A DNA stretch of 13,627 nt, from positions 318,374 to 332,000 of the forward strand of contig NW_003108084.1 of the NCBI RefSeq assembly GCF_000003605.2, given 5' to 3'. This DNA is from Saccoglossus kowalevskii (taxonomy: Eukaryota; Hemichordata; Enteropneusta; Harrimaniidae). Under the pieces are notes generated by a model. It worked only from the letters and a program-made list of their open reading frames with translations, did no database searches and was not told where the DNA came from. Position 1 is the stretch's first letter; each line of letters opens with the position of its first letter. The position numbers and the translations under genes were made by a program. Positions 1-7,605 of this stretch are shown here, piece by piece.

Positions 1-54
1 GACCACTGCCGCCCTTTAAGTATACTATTATGATATTAAGGGTTTTTTTTCCAG

Positions 55-130
55 GGATGATAAATCTGCTTATCTAAACAAAGCAACTGCATATTTTGAT
101 ATTTTGTTTTCTCCTTTTTATTACTTATGA
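55..130 (+). CDS. Possible terminal exon fragment, very weak
   Basis: A run of eight T followed by CCAG at 43-54 makes a convincing splice acceptor. The frame starting at 56 then reads 24 codons to a TGA at 128-130, beginning DDKSAYLNKATAYFDILF, a mixed hydrophilic composition less like AT-rich noise than most frames here. I see no good GT donor that would link it in phase to the frame at 449. No family is recognised. It could equally be a chance reading frame in an intron or 3' flank. Confidence 0.15.
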
Positions 131-448
131 TTAAGTCCCACTAAATGGGCAGACACAAGATGCAAAGAATTTTTCTCTCTTTGCCTTTCAGACTGCATCC
201 AAACGTTGATAAACATTTTATTTATCAAATTCTACCAATTGTCAAGACCAAAACAATTTTAATTTTCAGGACTCGGTCAAAATATTGTTAACTAAACCTT
301 GAATCATTTTTTTTTTCATAACGAACTACTTTGTTGACAGTGATATACATTGACAAAGGAAGTGAAACAGAAAACATATTCCTATTACAAATTGTAACAA
401 TAAACCCAAATTGTCATGCATCATACTGAATTATTATTATATTAACAG

Positions 449-579
449 CTGAAATAACCAACACTGCTGGTGGTGGAGTGCTTATGTACTCAATATTAAA
501 TCAAATTTCTTCTCCAACAGAGCTGAAAAAGCTTTTTGAACCTTCTCTTGGCAAAACGCCAAGGTTGTTGACCTACTAA
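449..579 (+). CDS. Possible 3'-terminal exon of an unidentified gene
   Basis: The acceptor-like sequence TTAACAG ends at 448, and the phase-1 frame that follows is open for 42 codons from 451 to a TAA at 577-579. The peptide contains the stretches NTAGGGVLMYSILNQ and KKLFEPSLGKTPRLLTY, which look protein-like, and it has no compositional bias toward the AT-rich residues that dominate chance frames here. A second, better acceptor (TTCTTCTCCAACAG, ending at 520) preserves the same frame and would give a shorter last exon of about 19 codons. I recognise no family. The frame is short enough to be chance, so this is an exon candidate only. Confidence 0.25.
547..563. repeat. Small hairpin CTTGGC/GCCAAG
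   Basis: CTTGGC at 547-552 and GCCAAG at 558-563 form a perfect 6-bp stem around AAAAC. Bases just outside (AACCTT at 539-544, AAGGTT at 561-566) can extend it imperfectly. It lies inside the candidate exon at 449-579, so the pairing may simply reflect coding sequence. Confidence 0.4.
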
Positions 580-629
580 GTACAAGTACTAGACACCAGC
601 TGAAGAAGTCCCCTGCTAAAGTAGGTCAA
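568..629. repeat. Perfect 10-bp inverted repeat, 42-bp spacer
   Basis: TTGACCTACT at 568-577 is the exact reverse complement of AGTAGGTCAA at 620-629. The total span of 62 bp is smaller than typical MITEs. It could be a short foldback element, a structured RNA segment, or coincidence. It overlaps the stop codon of the candidate exon. Confidence 0.55.
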
Positions 630-670
630 AGTTTAGATCTGTTACAAGTACGCTAACATTTTTTTAACGG

Positions 671-750
671 GACAAGTTGTAGTTTCTCACGATGAGTTGT
701 AGTTTCTCATGATGAATTGTAGTTTCTCACGATGAGTTGTAGTTCTTGAC
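671..750 (+). repeat. 20-bp tandem repeat, three full units plus partial flanks
   Basis: The unit AGTTTCTCACGATGAGTTGT occurs at 681-700, 701-720 (two substitutions) and 721-740. Diverged half units flank it at 671-680 and 741-750. Each unit holds a small dyad (CTCA, three bases, TGAG). This is a short minisatellite with no coding capacity seen. Confidence 0.9.
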
Positions 751-1030
751 GGTTTTGTTTAAGAGTAACAACTTCTAATGTTTCAGTGAATTGTTATCAG
801 CATTTTTGGGGTAGCGAAAAAAGAGCTGACTCGAAGAAATAACTTACAACGGAACTGCATTTCTTTTATAATGAAATACAACGTAGTGTTTACAGCACTG
901 CTAATGTATATCAGGAATAGCAAATAAAATAAATTATAATGATCCTGACCAAAGTAATTTTGTAAAATATTCCTTTCTACTTTTGTACCATAGAAACACT
1001 GAACAATTCTGCGTTGGTAAAGTTTGAATA

Positions 1031-1675
1031 AACAAGTCATTGTTTATGACATAGTCCCCATAGGAATTAGGCGAAATGTTATTCATGCCAAAAATAGAGT
1101 AAGAGGTACAAAAAGCATAGTTAATAATTTAGAGTGAATATTTGGCTGGTCTGGTATCAACTTGAATTAGATGTTTTAAATTACTCTTTCAAAATCGAAA
1201 TATATGGTCAGAAATTAATTAACAGGATATGGTATCATGCATTTTTTGTATCAAAACTGAATTGCCTTTGTAAAACTAATTGTAATGTATCCTAACATGT
1301 ATAATTTGAAAAGAATAAACATGTCACTGATATATTTTGAAAAAACAAGATGGCTGCGAGTCGACCATCATTGATCTGATCACGAAACGAAACGCCATAG
1401 ACATGTATCCCAACAGGTATAATGTATGTACCAAATTTGAACAAAAACTGATAAAGCATGCATAAGATACCACATTTTCAAAAAACAAAATGGCTGCCAG
1501 TCAGCCAACTTTGATTGAATTGGTAAACAACTGCATGTGCATATGTCCCAGATAAAGTACTAGGCACATGCAAAGAATGAACAGAGTTGGTTATCATGGT
1601 TCTGAAATACGACTTCGGACGAACAAACAGACTGAATTATAAGTCCTTGTTTCGAACTTCGTTCGAACAGGGACT
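1031..1675 (+). mobile_element. Non-autonomous hairpin-ended element, copy A
   Basis: The left end is AACAAG (1031), then the mini-hairpin GTCAT/ATGAC (1036-1050), then AGTCCCC at 1053-1059. The right end is a compound hairpin at 1642-1675 with outer arms AGTCCTTGT/ACAGGGACT and a perfect inner stem TTCGAAC/GTTCGAA around TTC. Between them lie a decayed unit (about 1281-1340) and two tandem units of 140 bp containing an ATGGCTGC..GTC.(G/A)CCA core, at 1350 and 1490. A CGGACGAACAAACAGAC stretch precedes the end hairpin. There is no transposase or helicase frame, so any mobility must come from proteins encoded elsewhere. Copy B at 9922-10724 has the same ends and units, with one more unit. Assignment to the Helitron/Helentron group is inference from architecture. 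Confidence 0.8.
1530..1582 (+). repeat. Conserved palindromic module of the A/B element family
   Basis: GCATGTGC (1533-1540) and GCACATGC (1564-1571) are perfect inverted arms 23 bases apart. The surrounding ~53 bases match copy B (10564-10616) at all but about two positions, clearly better than adjacent parts of the two copies. This suggests either recent shared ancestry of this part or a constrained function such as a subterminal binding or folding site. Confidence 0.75.
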
Positions 1676-2017
1676 CGTACATAAGGTTAAACTCTGCAAG
1701 ACTTTCGTATGAATACAGAATACATGTACATGTTTTGTATATGCAATCATTGTTGTTTTATAAATAAATATCTAGGAATGGAAAATTTCTGACAGTCAGG
1801 GAAGGAGCAATGGCATTAGAGGTTAGAATCATCAGCCAGCAAGCGTAAATGATTACAAATTTATCAATTTCTGATACACTATCATAGGTTAGTTGTAGGA
1901 TGAATGATGTTATTATTATACTGTGAAATTCATGGCATGGTTAAAATCTATTAAAAGTTAACTACTTTCTCTGAAAATTACCTAATTATTAAATCATACA
2001 TGTATGCTAAAAAATAG
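1676..2017. other. Unassigned AT-rich sequence
   Basis: I see no gene, RNA gene or clear repeat here. The stretch is AT-rich, with scattered ACATGTA-type palindromes (for example near 1722 and 1998). Confidence 0.6.
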
Positions 2018-2392
2018 TCTGTGCATAACTCCAAGGTATCAATATATAACAAATTTGATCAAAATCCGTTTTGAAGGTTTTGAGATTTCGCTTACAGAGT
2101 GAAATGAGACAATATGCAAATTAGCTACTTAATATGCACAGTCATAGCTCCAAAACTAATCATGTGTACACTACCCAAGATACTATGAACCAAATTCGAG
2201 AAGTTTTTGAGATTTTGCATACAGTATGAAATGAGATAACTAATATGCAAATTAGCTATTTAATATGCAGACATGGCCCAAAAACTTATCATGTCTGCAC
2301 ATTATCCTAATGTACATTTTTACCAAATTTGATCAAAATCGAGAAGTTTTTGAGATTTTGCTTACACAAACACACAGACACACCAAACTCAT
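2018..2392 (+). repeat. Degenerate ~130-bp tandem block with TGAGATTTTGC motif
   Basis: TGAGATTT(T/C)(T/C)GC followed by TTACA or ATACA recurs at 2081, 2208 and 2351 (spacings 127 and 143). Two units continue with GAAATGAGA and ATATGCAAATTAGCTA, then TTAATATGCA. CATAGCTCCAAAACTAATCATG-like openings precede two units. The third unit breaks into a CA-rich stretch (ACAAACACACAGACACACC) at about 2364-2383, which may be an element end. No terminal inverted repeats were identified. It probably represents the satellite core of a dispersed element whose ends I cannot define. Confidence 0.7.
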
Positions 2393-2555
2393 AACCTCTC
2401 TTGTGTGCTGTTTGAATATGTTTTTTTTTACATTTGCTTGTGTTCAGTTTCATGATCCTTAGAAGGAAGCTAAACATAATGAATGTATTACATGTGACTT
2501 GTATTAATCCCTCATTGTTTCAATAACACTGCTGAATTGGTCACAGGGTTTAAAA

Positions 2556-2760
2556 TACTGTGAAACACTTTTTGCTTGGAATTAATTTTCACTATTTTCA
2601 CTGAAGGAATGATTCCGTGAAAATAAAATCCAGCAAATATACTTTTTCCTATATTTTACATTAAACTTGTCAAAAATCAGTGAAAATAAATTCCATACAA
2701 AACACCCATGAGTTTTTTCAGCAAAAATTAATTCCAGCTAAAATAAAGTATTTTACAGTA
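2556..2760. mobile_element. Foldback MITE 1, TACTGT..ACAGTA ends
   Basis: The left end reads TACTGTGAAACACTTT with GGAATTAATTTTCAC just inside. The reverse complement of the right end reads TACTGTAAAATACTTTATTT with GGAATTAATTTTTGC. The imperfect terminal inverted repeats are about 35-40 bp over a total of 205 bp, with TA at each tip, consistent with a TA target duplication. No coding capacity is present. Its body in reverse orientation is collinear with MITE 3 (11695-12462), so the two are copies of one family. Superfamily is not assigned; TA duplication would suit Tc1/mariner-like machinery, but that is inference. Confidence 0.85.
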
Positions 2761-3520
2761 CTTGTCAATGAGTGAATTTTTTAGATTGTGCATGAAAAAC
2801 GTTTTAAATGCAAGCTATTATAATTGCACATAAATATGCATGTGTGAGTTTTTATTGTGGTTTGTGTTTGCTGTTCCTCCATTCATTTAGGCAACCCTTA
2901 GAGGCTTTTGTAAATTGCATGCATACTAATTATGTGTGTGGCACATTCAACTTGTTTTACGGATGGGCAAAAAAGCACTCTCATATTTGCTAATTGTCTT
3001 TATTCTGACTGAAAAAAATTTTAGGAAGTTCAATTTATGTCAAACGTTACTACTTGTAGGATAGCATGACAATTCCGAACCAAGTCAGGCAAATATGAAA
3101 CATTATTATATAATTAAAAATGTTGGTTTGATGAAAAAATGAATAATATTGGTGATAAAAATAATTTAAATGATTAGTTACAGTGCATTTACAGAGGTGC
3201 AGCACCCGATACTCTTGACTGGCGCCCACCTACCGAATTACCGATTGAATATATTTCTTGAGCCACGCACTTCCGTGCTGCCGTACAACATGAAATCTTT
3301 CTCAAATATATTTTTCTCTGTGAAAACTTCCCAGCAACACCAGCTGACAATGTGTCTGGACCCCAAATACACTAAAATTACACTAAAAATATTTCAATGG
3401 CGATAGATACATCGTTTAAACGGCGTAGAAACCTTCCGATATAGTGTTTCCAGGTCGATCGCCTGTTTGTGCTCCCTCTTGTTTGTACCCCTGCAGTGCA
3501 TATGTAAAATAAGTTAACGC
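2761..3520. other. Unassigned sequence with a GC-richer patch at about 3190-3500
   Basis: The left part is plain AT-rich DNA. From about 3190 to 3500 the sequence is visibly richer in G, C and CpG (for example GGCGCCCACCTACCG, AGGTCGATCGCC). An open frame at 3170-3406 (78 codons) lies there, but it is not a recognisable protein and no splice context supports it. This patch may be an old dispersed repeat or an untranslated region. Confidence 0.5.
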
Positions 3521-4239
3521 AGTTCGAAACGAGGACTTATAGATTGACCTTTGTGCGTCCGTGTGTCCGGATCTATATCTTAGACATGCCTCGGCTGATT
3601 ACATTCACACTTCACAAATATAAGATACATAATTTTATACATATGCACAACAATTTGTTAACACGATCTGATTCATGATGGCCAAATGGTGGCCATTTTT
3701 GTGGGAAAAAATCATCAAAATCAAGCATTTCTGGCATTCCGAAACCGAATCTCATTCGTTTATGGATGGATTTTGTTCAAACTTGGTACATACATAGGAC
3801 ATTATGGGACCTTGATGTTCGTCATTTTGTTTTTAAGATTGGATTCAAACTGGTTGGCTTATGGCCATTCTGTTTTATTAAATGTGGTTCTAGTGCTATA
3901 TCTCTGACATGTTTTGACTGATTATGTTCAAATTTTATATATTCATTATACACCATGTCATAAATATACAGATGCATTGGTTTGACTATCTGATTCAGAA
4001 TGGCCAAATAGCGGCCATTTTTGTACTAAAAATCTTCATAATGAAGCATAGATATACAGATTCATTGGTTTGACTATCTGATTCAGAATGGCCAAATGGC
4101 GGGCATTTTTGTGCTAAAAAATCTTCATAATGAAGCATCAGCTTCTGGATCAATATCTCTGATATGTTTAAGGTCCAACTATATTACTATAAACAAAACT
4201 ATATATCTTAAGTTTGATAACTAACAGGGACGGTGCCAT
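3521..4239 (-). mobile_element. Decayed reversed relative of the A/B elements, copy C
   Basis: Read on the minus strand, this has the A/B layout. The hairpin-end remnant is at the plus-strand left (AGTTCGAAACGAGGACTTAT, 3521-3540), with the outer arm lost. A GTGCGTCCGTGTGTCCGG stretch (3553-3570) is the counterpart of GGACGGACG. Internal cores of the form ATGGCC..GGCCAT sit at 3678-3696, around 3860, 3999-4018 and 4088-4106, each except the ~3860 one preceded by a TGATTC or ATCTGATT sequence. The far end is AACAGGGACGGTGCCAT (4223-4239), comparable to the reverse complement of copy B's left end. Divergence is high, so boundaries are approximate. Confidence 0.55.
3964..4138 (-). repeat. 88-bp tandem duplication inside copy C
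   Basis: Two units starting ATATACAGAT at 3964 and 4052 are nearly identical. They differ at a handful of bases (GATGC/GATTC, AAATAGCGG/AAATGGCGG, GTACTA/GTGCTA and one A indel). Each carries the TTGGTTTGACTATCTGATTC stretch and ends CTTCATAATGAAGCAT, itself a small dyad (CTTCAT/ATGAAG). The similarity is far higher than between other units of copy C, so this duplication is younger than the element. Confidence 0.9.
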
Positions 4240-4258
4240 ATGCATGTACATATACACA

Positions 4259-4471
4259 GTTACTAGAAAAACAGAAAACTCTAGTGTTCGCTATGCTAAT
4301 TACCATTCACCAACTTTGATGGAATCATCTTCAAAAGAATAAGTAATTTTATGCAAATTACAAGCACCGCAACGTCAGCAGTATGCTAATTCACCTTTGT
4401 TTCAAACATTTACTGAGACACACATTCTAACAAAAGAACCAAGCGAGTTTCCTAATTGTTTTTCTAGTAAC
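4259..4471. repeat. Possible MITE with perfect 15-bp inverted ends
   Basis: GTTACTAGAAAAACA at 4259-4273 is the exact reverse complement of 4457-4471. Just inside, GAAAACTC on the left and the reverse complement of GAGTTTCC on the right extend the similarity. The 213-bp span with no coding frame fits a foldback MITE. I could not define a target duplication, and the region also shares ATTTTATGCAAATT with the tandem block that follows, so the repeat may instead be part of a larger element. Confidence 0.65.
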
Positions 4472-4507
4472 CGTAATGTTAGAAGGTAACAAAAATTGAG
4501 AATTGCG

Positions 4508-4760
4508 GTGAAACGCTTAATTTTATGCAAATTGCCTAATTATTATGCATATACAACATATTACAGGTCAGAAGGTGAGAAAAGATGACGATGGAAAAAT
4601 AGTTAATGTTATGCAAATTATGGAATGACAACAAATGGCAATTGTGAAACGATTATTGATATTCAAATTACCTAATTATTATGTATTTATTACTCTAATA
4701 GGTGACAACAATTGACAAATGGCAGTGAAAATGTTGATGATATGCAAATGAACTAATTAT
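4508..4760 (+). repeat. Degenerate tandem block with GTGAAA..ATGCAAAT units
   Basis: GTGAAA recurs at 4508, 4644 and 4725. In each case it is followed 10-16 bases later by ATGCAAAT or a one-mismatch form (4525, 4661, 4742). The first two then continue with CCTAATTATTATG, and the third has ACTAATTATTTA. A further ATGCAAATTA is at 4611. Spacing is irregular (136, 81), so this is an old, eroded array. ATGCAAATT with its following TAATTATTATGCAT can fold into a hairpin. Confidence 0.6.
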
Positions 4761-4892
4761 TTAACACAGACTACCTTGTGGGAAAATGAGAAGTGTTGAG
4801 GATTGAGTAATGCCTGCATTACAATATAGGTTATATTCCAAACTAACATGGTCTTGAACTGCAAGCTGTTGGTTCTGAATTTGTATCAAAAT

Positions 4893-5096
4893 ACAAAATG
4901 GAAACTTCTGACAAATAACATTTTGAATTAATGGTACCTACAGTAAATCAAAATGCAAGTACATTTATAGTGTGTTTTTATAAACAAACAATTTTACAAA
5001 ATGGGAACTATTCTGACAAATAACGTTTTGAATTGATGGTACCTACAGTAAATCAAAATGCAAGTACATTTATAGTGTGTTTTTATAAACAAACAA
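4893..5096 (+). repeat. Near-perfect ~105-bp tandem duplication
   Basis: The segment from TTCTGACAAATAAC (4906) to AAACAAACAA (4991) is repeated from 5011 to 5096 with two substitutions (ACATTTT/ACGTTTT, GAATTAATGG/GAATTGATGG). Around the ACAAAATGG starts (4893, 4996) there are small indels. It contains GGTACCTACAGTAAATC and a GTGTGTTTTTATAAAC stretch. High identity marks it as recent. A 101-codon frame overlapping the second copy is not credible as a gene. Confidence 0.9.
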
Positions 5097-5413
5097 CCTT
5101 TTTATTGCATTTTATATGTCCTCATGAAACCTTATCAAACACAGTGCATAGTTACAGCTGTAACACTTTAATAATGAACAATTACATTTATACTCCAAAA
5201 ATGAACAATTACACTCAAAAAACAATGTTCATTTTTTATTGTTGTTTCATTATTATTATTATGAGAGCATATTACATAATGCAGATATTTAAGGCAGAAG
5301 TTAAAATTTACACTAAGAATGTGAGTTTGTTGATTTAAATAATGTATTTATTGAGTGTTATGAGTGCTATTAATGAATTACTTATTAAAATATGTATTTT
5401 CTATTTTGGGAAT
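5097..5413. other. Unassigned AT-rich sequence with one hairpin
   Basis: AAAAATGAACA (5197-5207) and TGTTCATTTTT (5226-5236) form a perfect 11-bp inverted repeat with an 18-base spacer, next to a direct repeat of ATGAACAATTACA. Apart from this I see nothing recognisable. Confidence 0.6.
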
Positions 5414-5650
5414 AACCTTTTCACCACCAGACTTTCTCACCCAAATTTTTCTGCACTATTTTTTTATATTCTTCAATATTTCTGGGAATGAACCCTAAAT
5501 TTGGAGTCAACAGACAAAATTTGAGTCAATTTTAGGTTTTTAGTCAAAAAATTTGACTATTTTTGTCCTATTCTTCTGAAGGAAAGTGCAGACTATAAAC
5601 AGAACTAATTTGTGATAAAAAAAAGGTGGTTAACTGGTGGTGAAAAGTTT
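5414..5650. mobile_element. Foldback MITE with CTTTTCACCACCAG ends
   Basis: AACCTTTTCACCACCAG (5414-5430) is inverted as CTGGTGGTGAAAAGTTT (5634-5650), 16 of 17 positions matching. The 237-bp interior is AT-rich and non-coding, with repeated AGTCAA-type words (near 5506, 5524 and 5541). AAT lies directly outside each end (5411-5413 and 5651-5653), a possible 3-bp target duplication, although such short matches are common in AT-rich DNA. The family has no second copy in this window. Confidence 0.75.
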
Positions 5651-6271
5651 AATTTCCATACTACAGTACAATATAGTCAGTCAGTATTATGGCAATAATT
5701 AAAAATGAATATTGAAATATATTATATTTTAAATAAAGTTCTGAGTTTTTATTAAATTTTTAGCCTCCAGAGTTAAAATTAATAACTTACTATACCAGTG
5801 GGATGATATATTAAGTACATTAAACCAGAGCGATGTGGAAACTGTGTTCTTACAGGTCATTCAGGTCAAGGACAATTGCAAATCACTCACAGTATAAAAT
5901 ATATTTAAGTATAAATTCAACCATAACAGAAAATTGGGTATTGATATCTATATTTTGCAATTCATTCCCAGACCATTGGAGATTAATAATTATAATATTA
6001 TTGAAATTGAAAATTACATGTGACTGTCACGACATCAGAACACATGCATACACTGTTGTTAATGGCAACCACAGCTTCATGAGACTTAAACACATGGATG
6101 TAGGTACAGCACCATTAGCATACCATCAACACATGGGGTGGGTTGATTACTGTTTTCATAGAAAACCTGAGAAAACAGCATACTCAACTCAACTCAAATA
6201 AAATGCAGGACTGTTATAATTAATGCTCTGTGGGGGATTCTTTTTGTGAATGTTAAGGGCAGAGCATTGGA
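5651..6271. other. Unassigned AT-rich sequence
   Basis: The longest open frame of the window (5833-6201, 122 codons) is here, but it resembles no family I know and lacks splice or start context that would support it. AATGCTCTG (6222-6230) and CAGAGCATT (6260-6268) form a 9-bp inverted repeat directly left of MITE 2. Confidence 0.55.
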
Positions 6272-6483
6272 TACTGTAAAGGGGTTAATTATTCACTGGG
6301 TTTTTCATTTGGCTTTTTTCGCTGACTGAAAAATGCGCTAAATTAAAACCCAGTGAATATGTAAAATTGTGCTTAGAACACATTATCTAAATGACAAAAC
6401 TGTGAATTTAAAACCCACTGAATATGCCTGAAATGGTAAATCAGTGAAATTTAAACCCAGTGAAAATTAGTCATTTTACAGTA
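6272..6483. mobile_element. Foldback MITE 2, related to MITE 1 by its ends
   Basis: The left end TACTGTAAAGGGGTTAATTA continues TTCACTGGGTTT. The reverse complement of the right end is TACTGTAAAATGACTAATTT continuing TCACTGGGTTTAAATTTCAC. The outermost TACTGTAAA matches MITE 1 and MITE 3, but the rest differs, so this is a separate subfamily. The element is 212 bp with TA at each tip. CAGTGAA or CACTGAA words recur inside (near 6347, 6416 and 6442), suggesting nested inverted copies of the end sequence. It is non-coding. Confidence 0.8.
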
Positions 6484-7605
6484 TTCAAATTTATTGTTTT
6501 CCTGCACTTGTAATTTTCAGCTTGTTTTTGTTTTTGGTAAATGATGCATTTTTTTTCTATCATATAGTTGTGTGTGTGAGGTTTTTTTGTTTTGTTTTTT
6601 ATTTTCCCGTGCAGTTTTCATACCCCCTCTACAATTTCTAATGGTTGCCCCCTTGAATGCTTACTCCGACTCATTCAGAGCCCATCTGGCGGGTCAGAAA
6701 CTTAAACAGCACCCCTGCCAACCCTAGAATCATAGCAATGAATTGGAGCTACAGGATTTAATTGTCAACATAATCTTTCAAAGTGATACACTGATCAGCA
6801 AACTGTGAACTGACGGTCAAGAAGCAGTCAAGCACCATAATAACATTATCTTCATTGCAACATTGTAACAGAGTGCTCCACAAAACTATTTTTTCCAACA
6901 AAACGAGTGTAAATTATACAATACTTACTGCAAAAACCATTTAACTGTCATTTAATTTCACTACATGTATTTTGGTATGTTGAAAATATCCACTGCGTTC
7001 ACAAATTTGTCAAACAATTAGTTCTCTATTGTAATTTAACATTTTCACAAAGATTTAATTCAGCAAATATTATTTATTAGCGAAAATAGCAAAATTAACA
7101 CTCAGTAAATAAATAATGCACTGGCATTTTGTGTTTTTAAGCGTGTAGAAGATCACAAGAATGTAACAGGATCCTCATGAAAAAAAAACATGATTAAACA
7201 AATTTGGTTACATTAAAAATTGCCCTAGGCTGCTTTATTCATATTTTTTAATTACTTACATTATTTTACTAAATGATGCTCACTCCCGGCACAATTGAAA
7301 CTGAAATAAGAGTTTTCTATTAGCCGATTGGTCATTGGATCACTTTCAAATGACATTACTGCACACTATGTTTATTGACTACCATTAACATTCATAGATA
7401 CTTATAAAGATGATGTTCTGCCAACAGTCATAAAAAGTGCATATAAATAAAAAAAAATGCATTTACTACTATGACCTACATGTAACATGTAAAACGGTAA
7501 CAGATATTTATTGATAAAGAAGAACAAGCTGTTAGAACCATCTGTACACACCTGACTGACAATAACACAGGATCAGTAAATCACAAATTACCGGTACTTA
7601 AGGAG
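6484..7605. other. Mostly unassigned AT-rich sequence
   Basis: Apart from the possible retroposon tail described separately at about 6568-6730, I find no gene, RNA gene or repeat with definable ends. The part from 6980 to 7600 is uniformly AT-rich. Confidence 0.55.
6568..6730 (-). mobile_element. Possible 3' end of a retroposon on the minus strand
   Basis: On the minus strand a GC-richer stretch (about 6730 down to 6605) leads into GGGAAAATAAAAAAC, then A-rich sequence, then a short CA run (TGTGTGTGTG on the plus strand, about 6571-6580). The stretch contains a short frame with LAGVLFKFLTRQMGSE and a stop. A GC-richer body, an AATAAA-like signal and an A-rich or CA-rich tail are what a 5'-truncated LINE or processed transcript would leave. 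No target duplication was established and no family is recognised. Confidence 0.25.

Noticed and set aside
192-291. Possible exon after the strong acceptor CTCTCTTTGCCTTTCAG
   Set aside because: The 32-codon frame ends in a stop, and its only GT sites are weak and out of phase with the frame at 449.
3170-3406. 78-codon plus-strand frame in the GC-richer patch
   Set aside because: No recognisable motif or splice context; the patch is better described as unassigned.
3521-3534. AGTTCGAAACGAGG resembling a tRNA T-loop
   Set aside because: It corresponds to the inner stem and arm of the copy C terminal hairpin, and no tRNA fold surrounds it.
5033-5338. 101-codon plus-strand frame
   Set aside because: It starts within the second copy of the 105-bp duplication and continues in AT-rich DNA with residues typical of such sequence (I, Y, F, N, K).
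5833-6201. 122-codon plus-strand frame, the longest in the window
   Set aside because: In DNA this AT-rich, one or two frames of this size are expected by chance over 13.6 kb and six frames (rough estimate). The product is not recognisable and there is no splice or promoter context.
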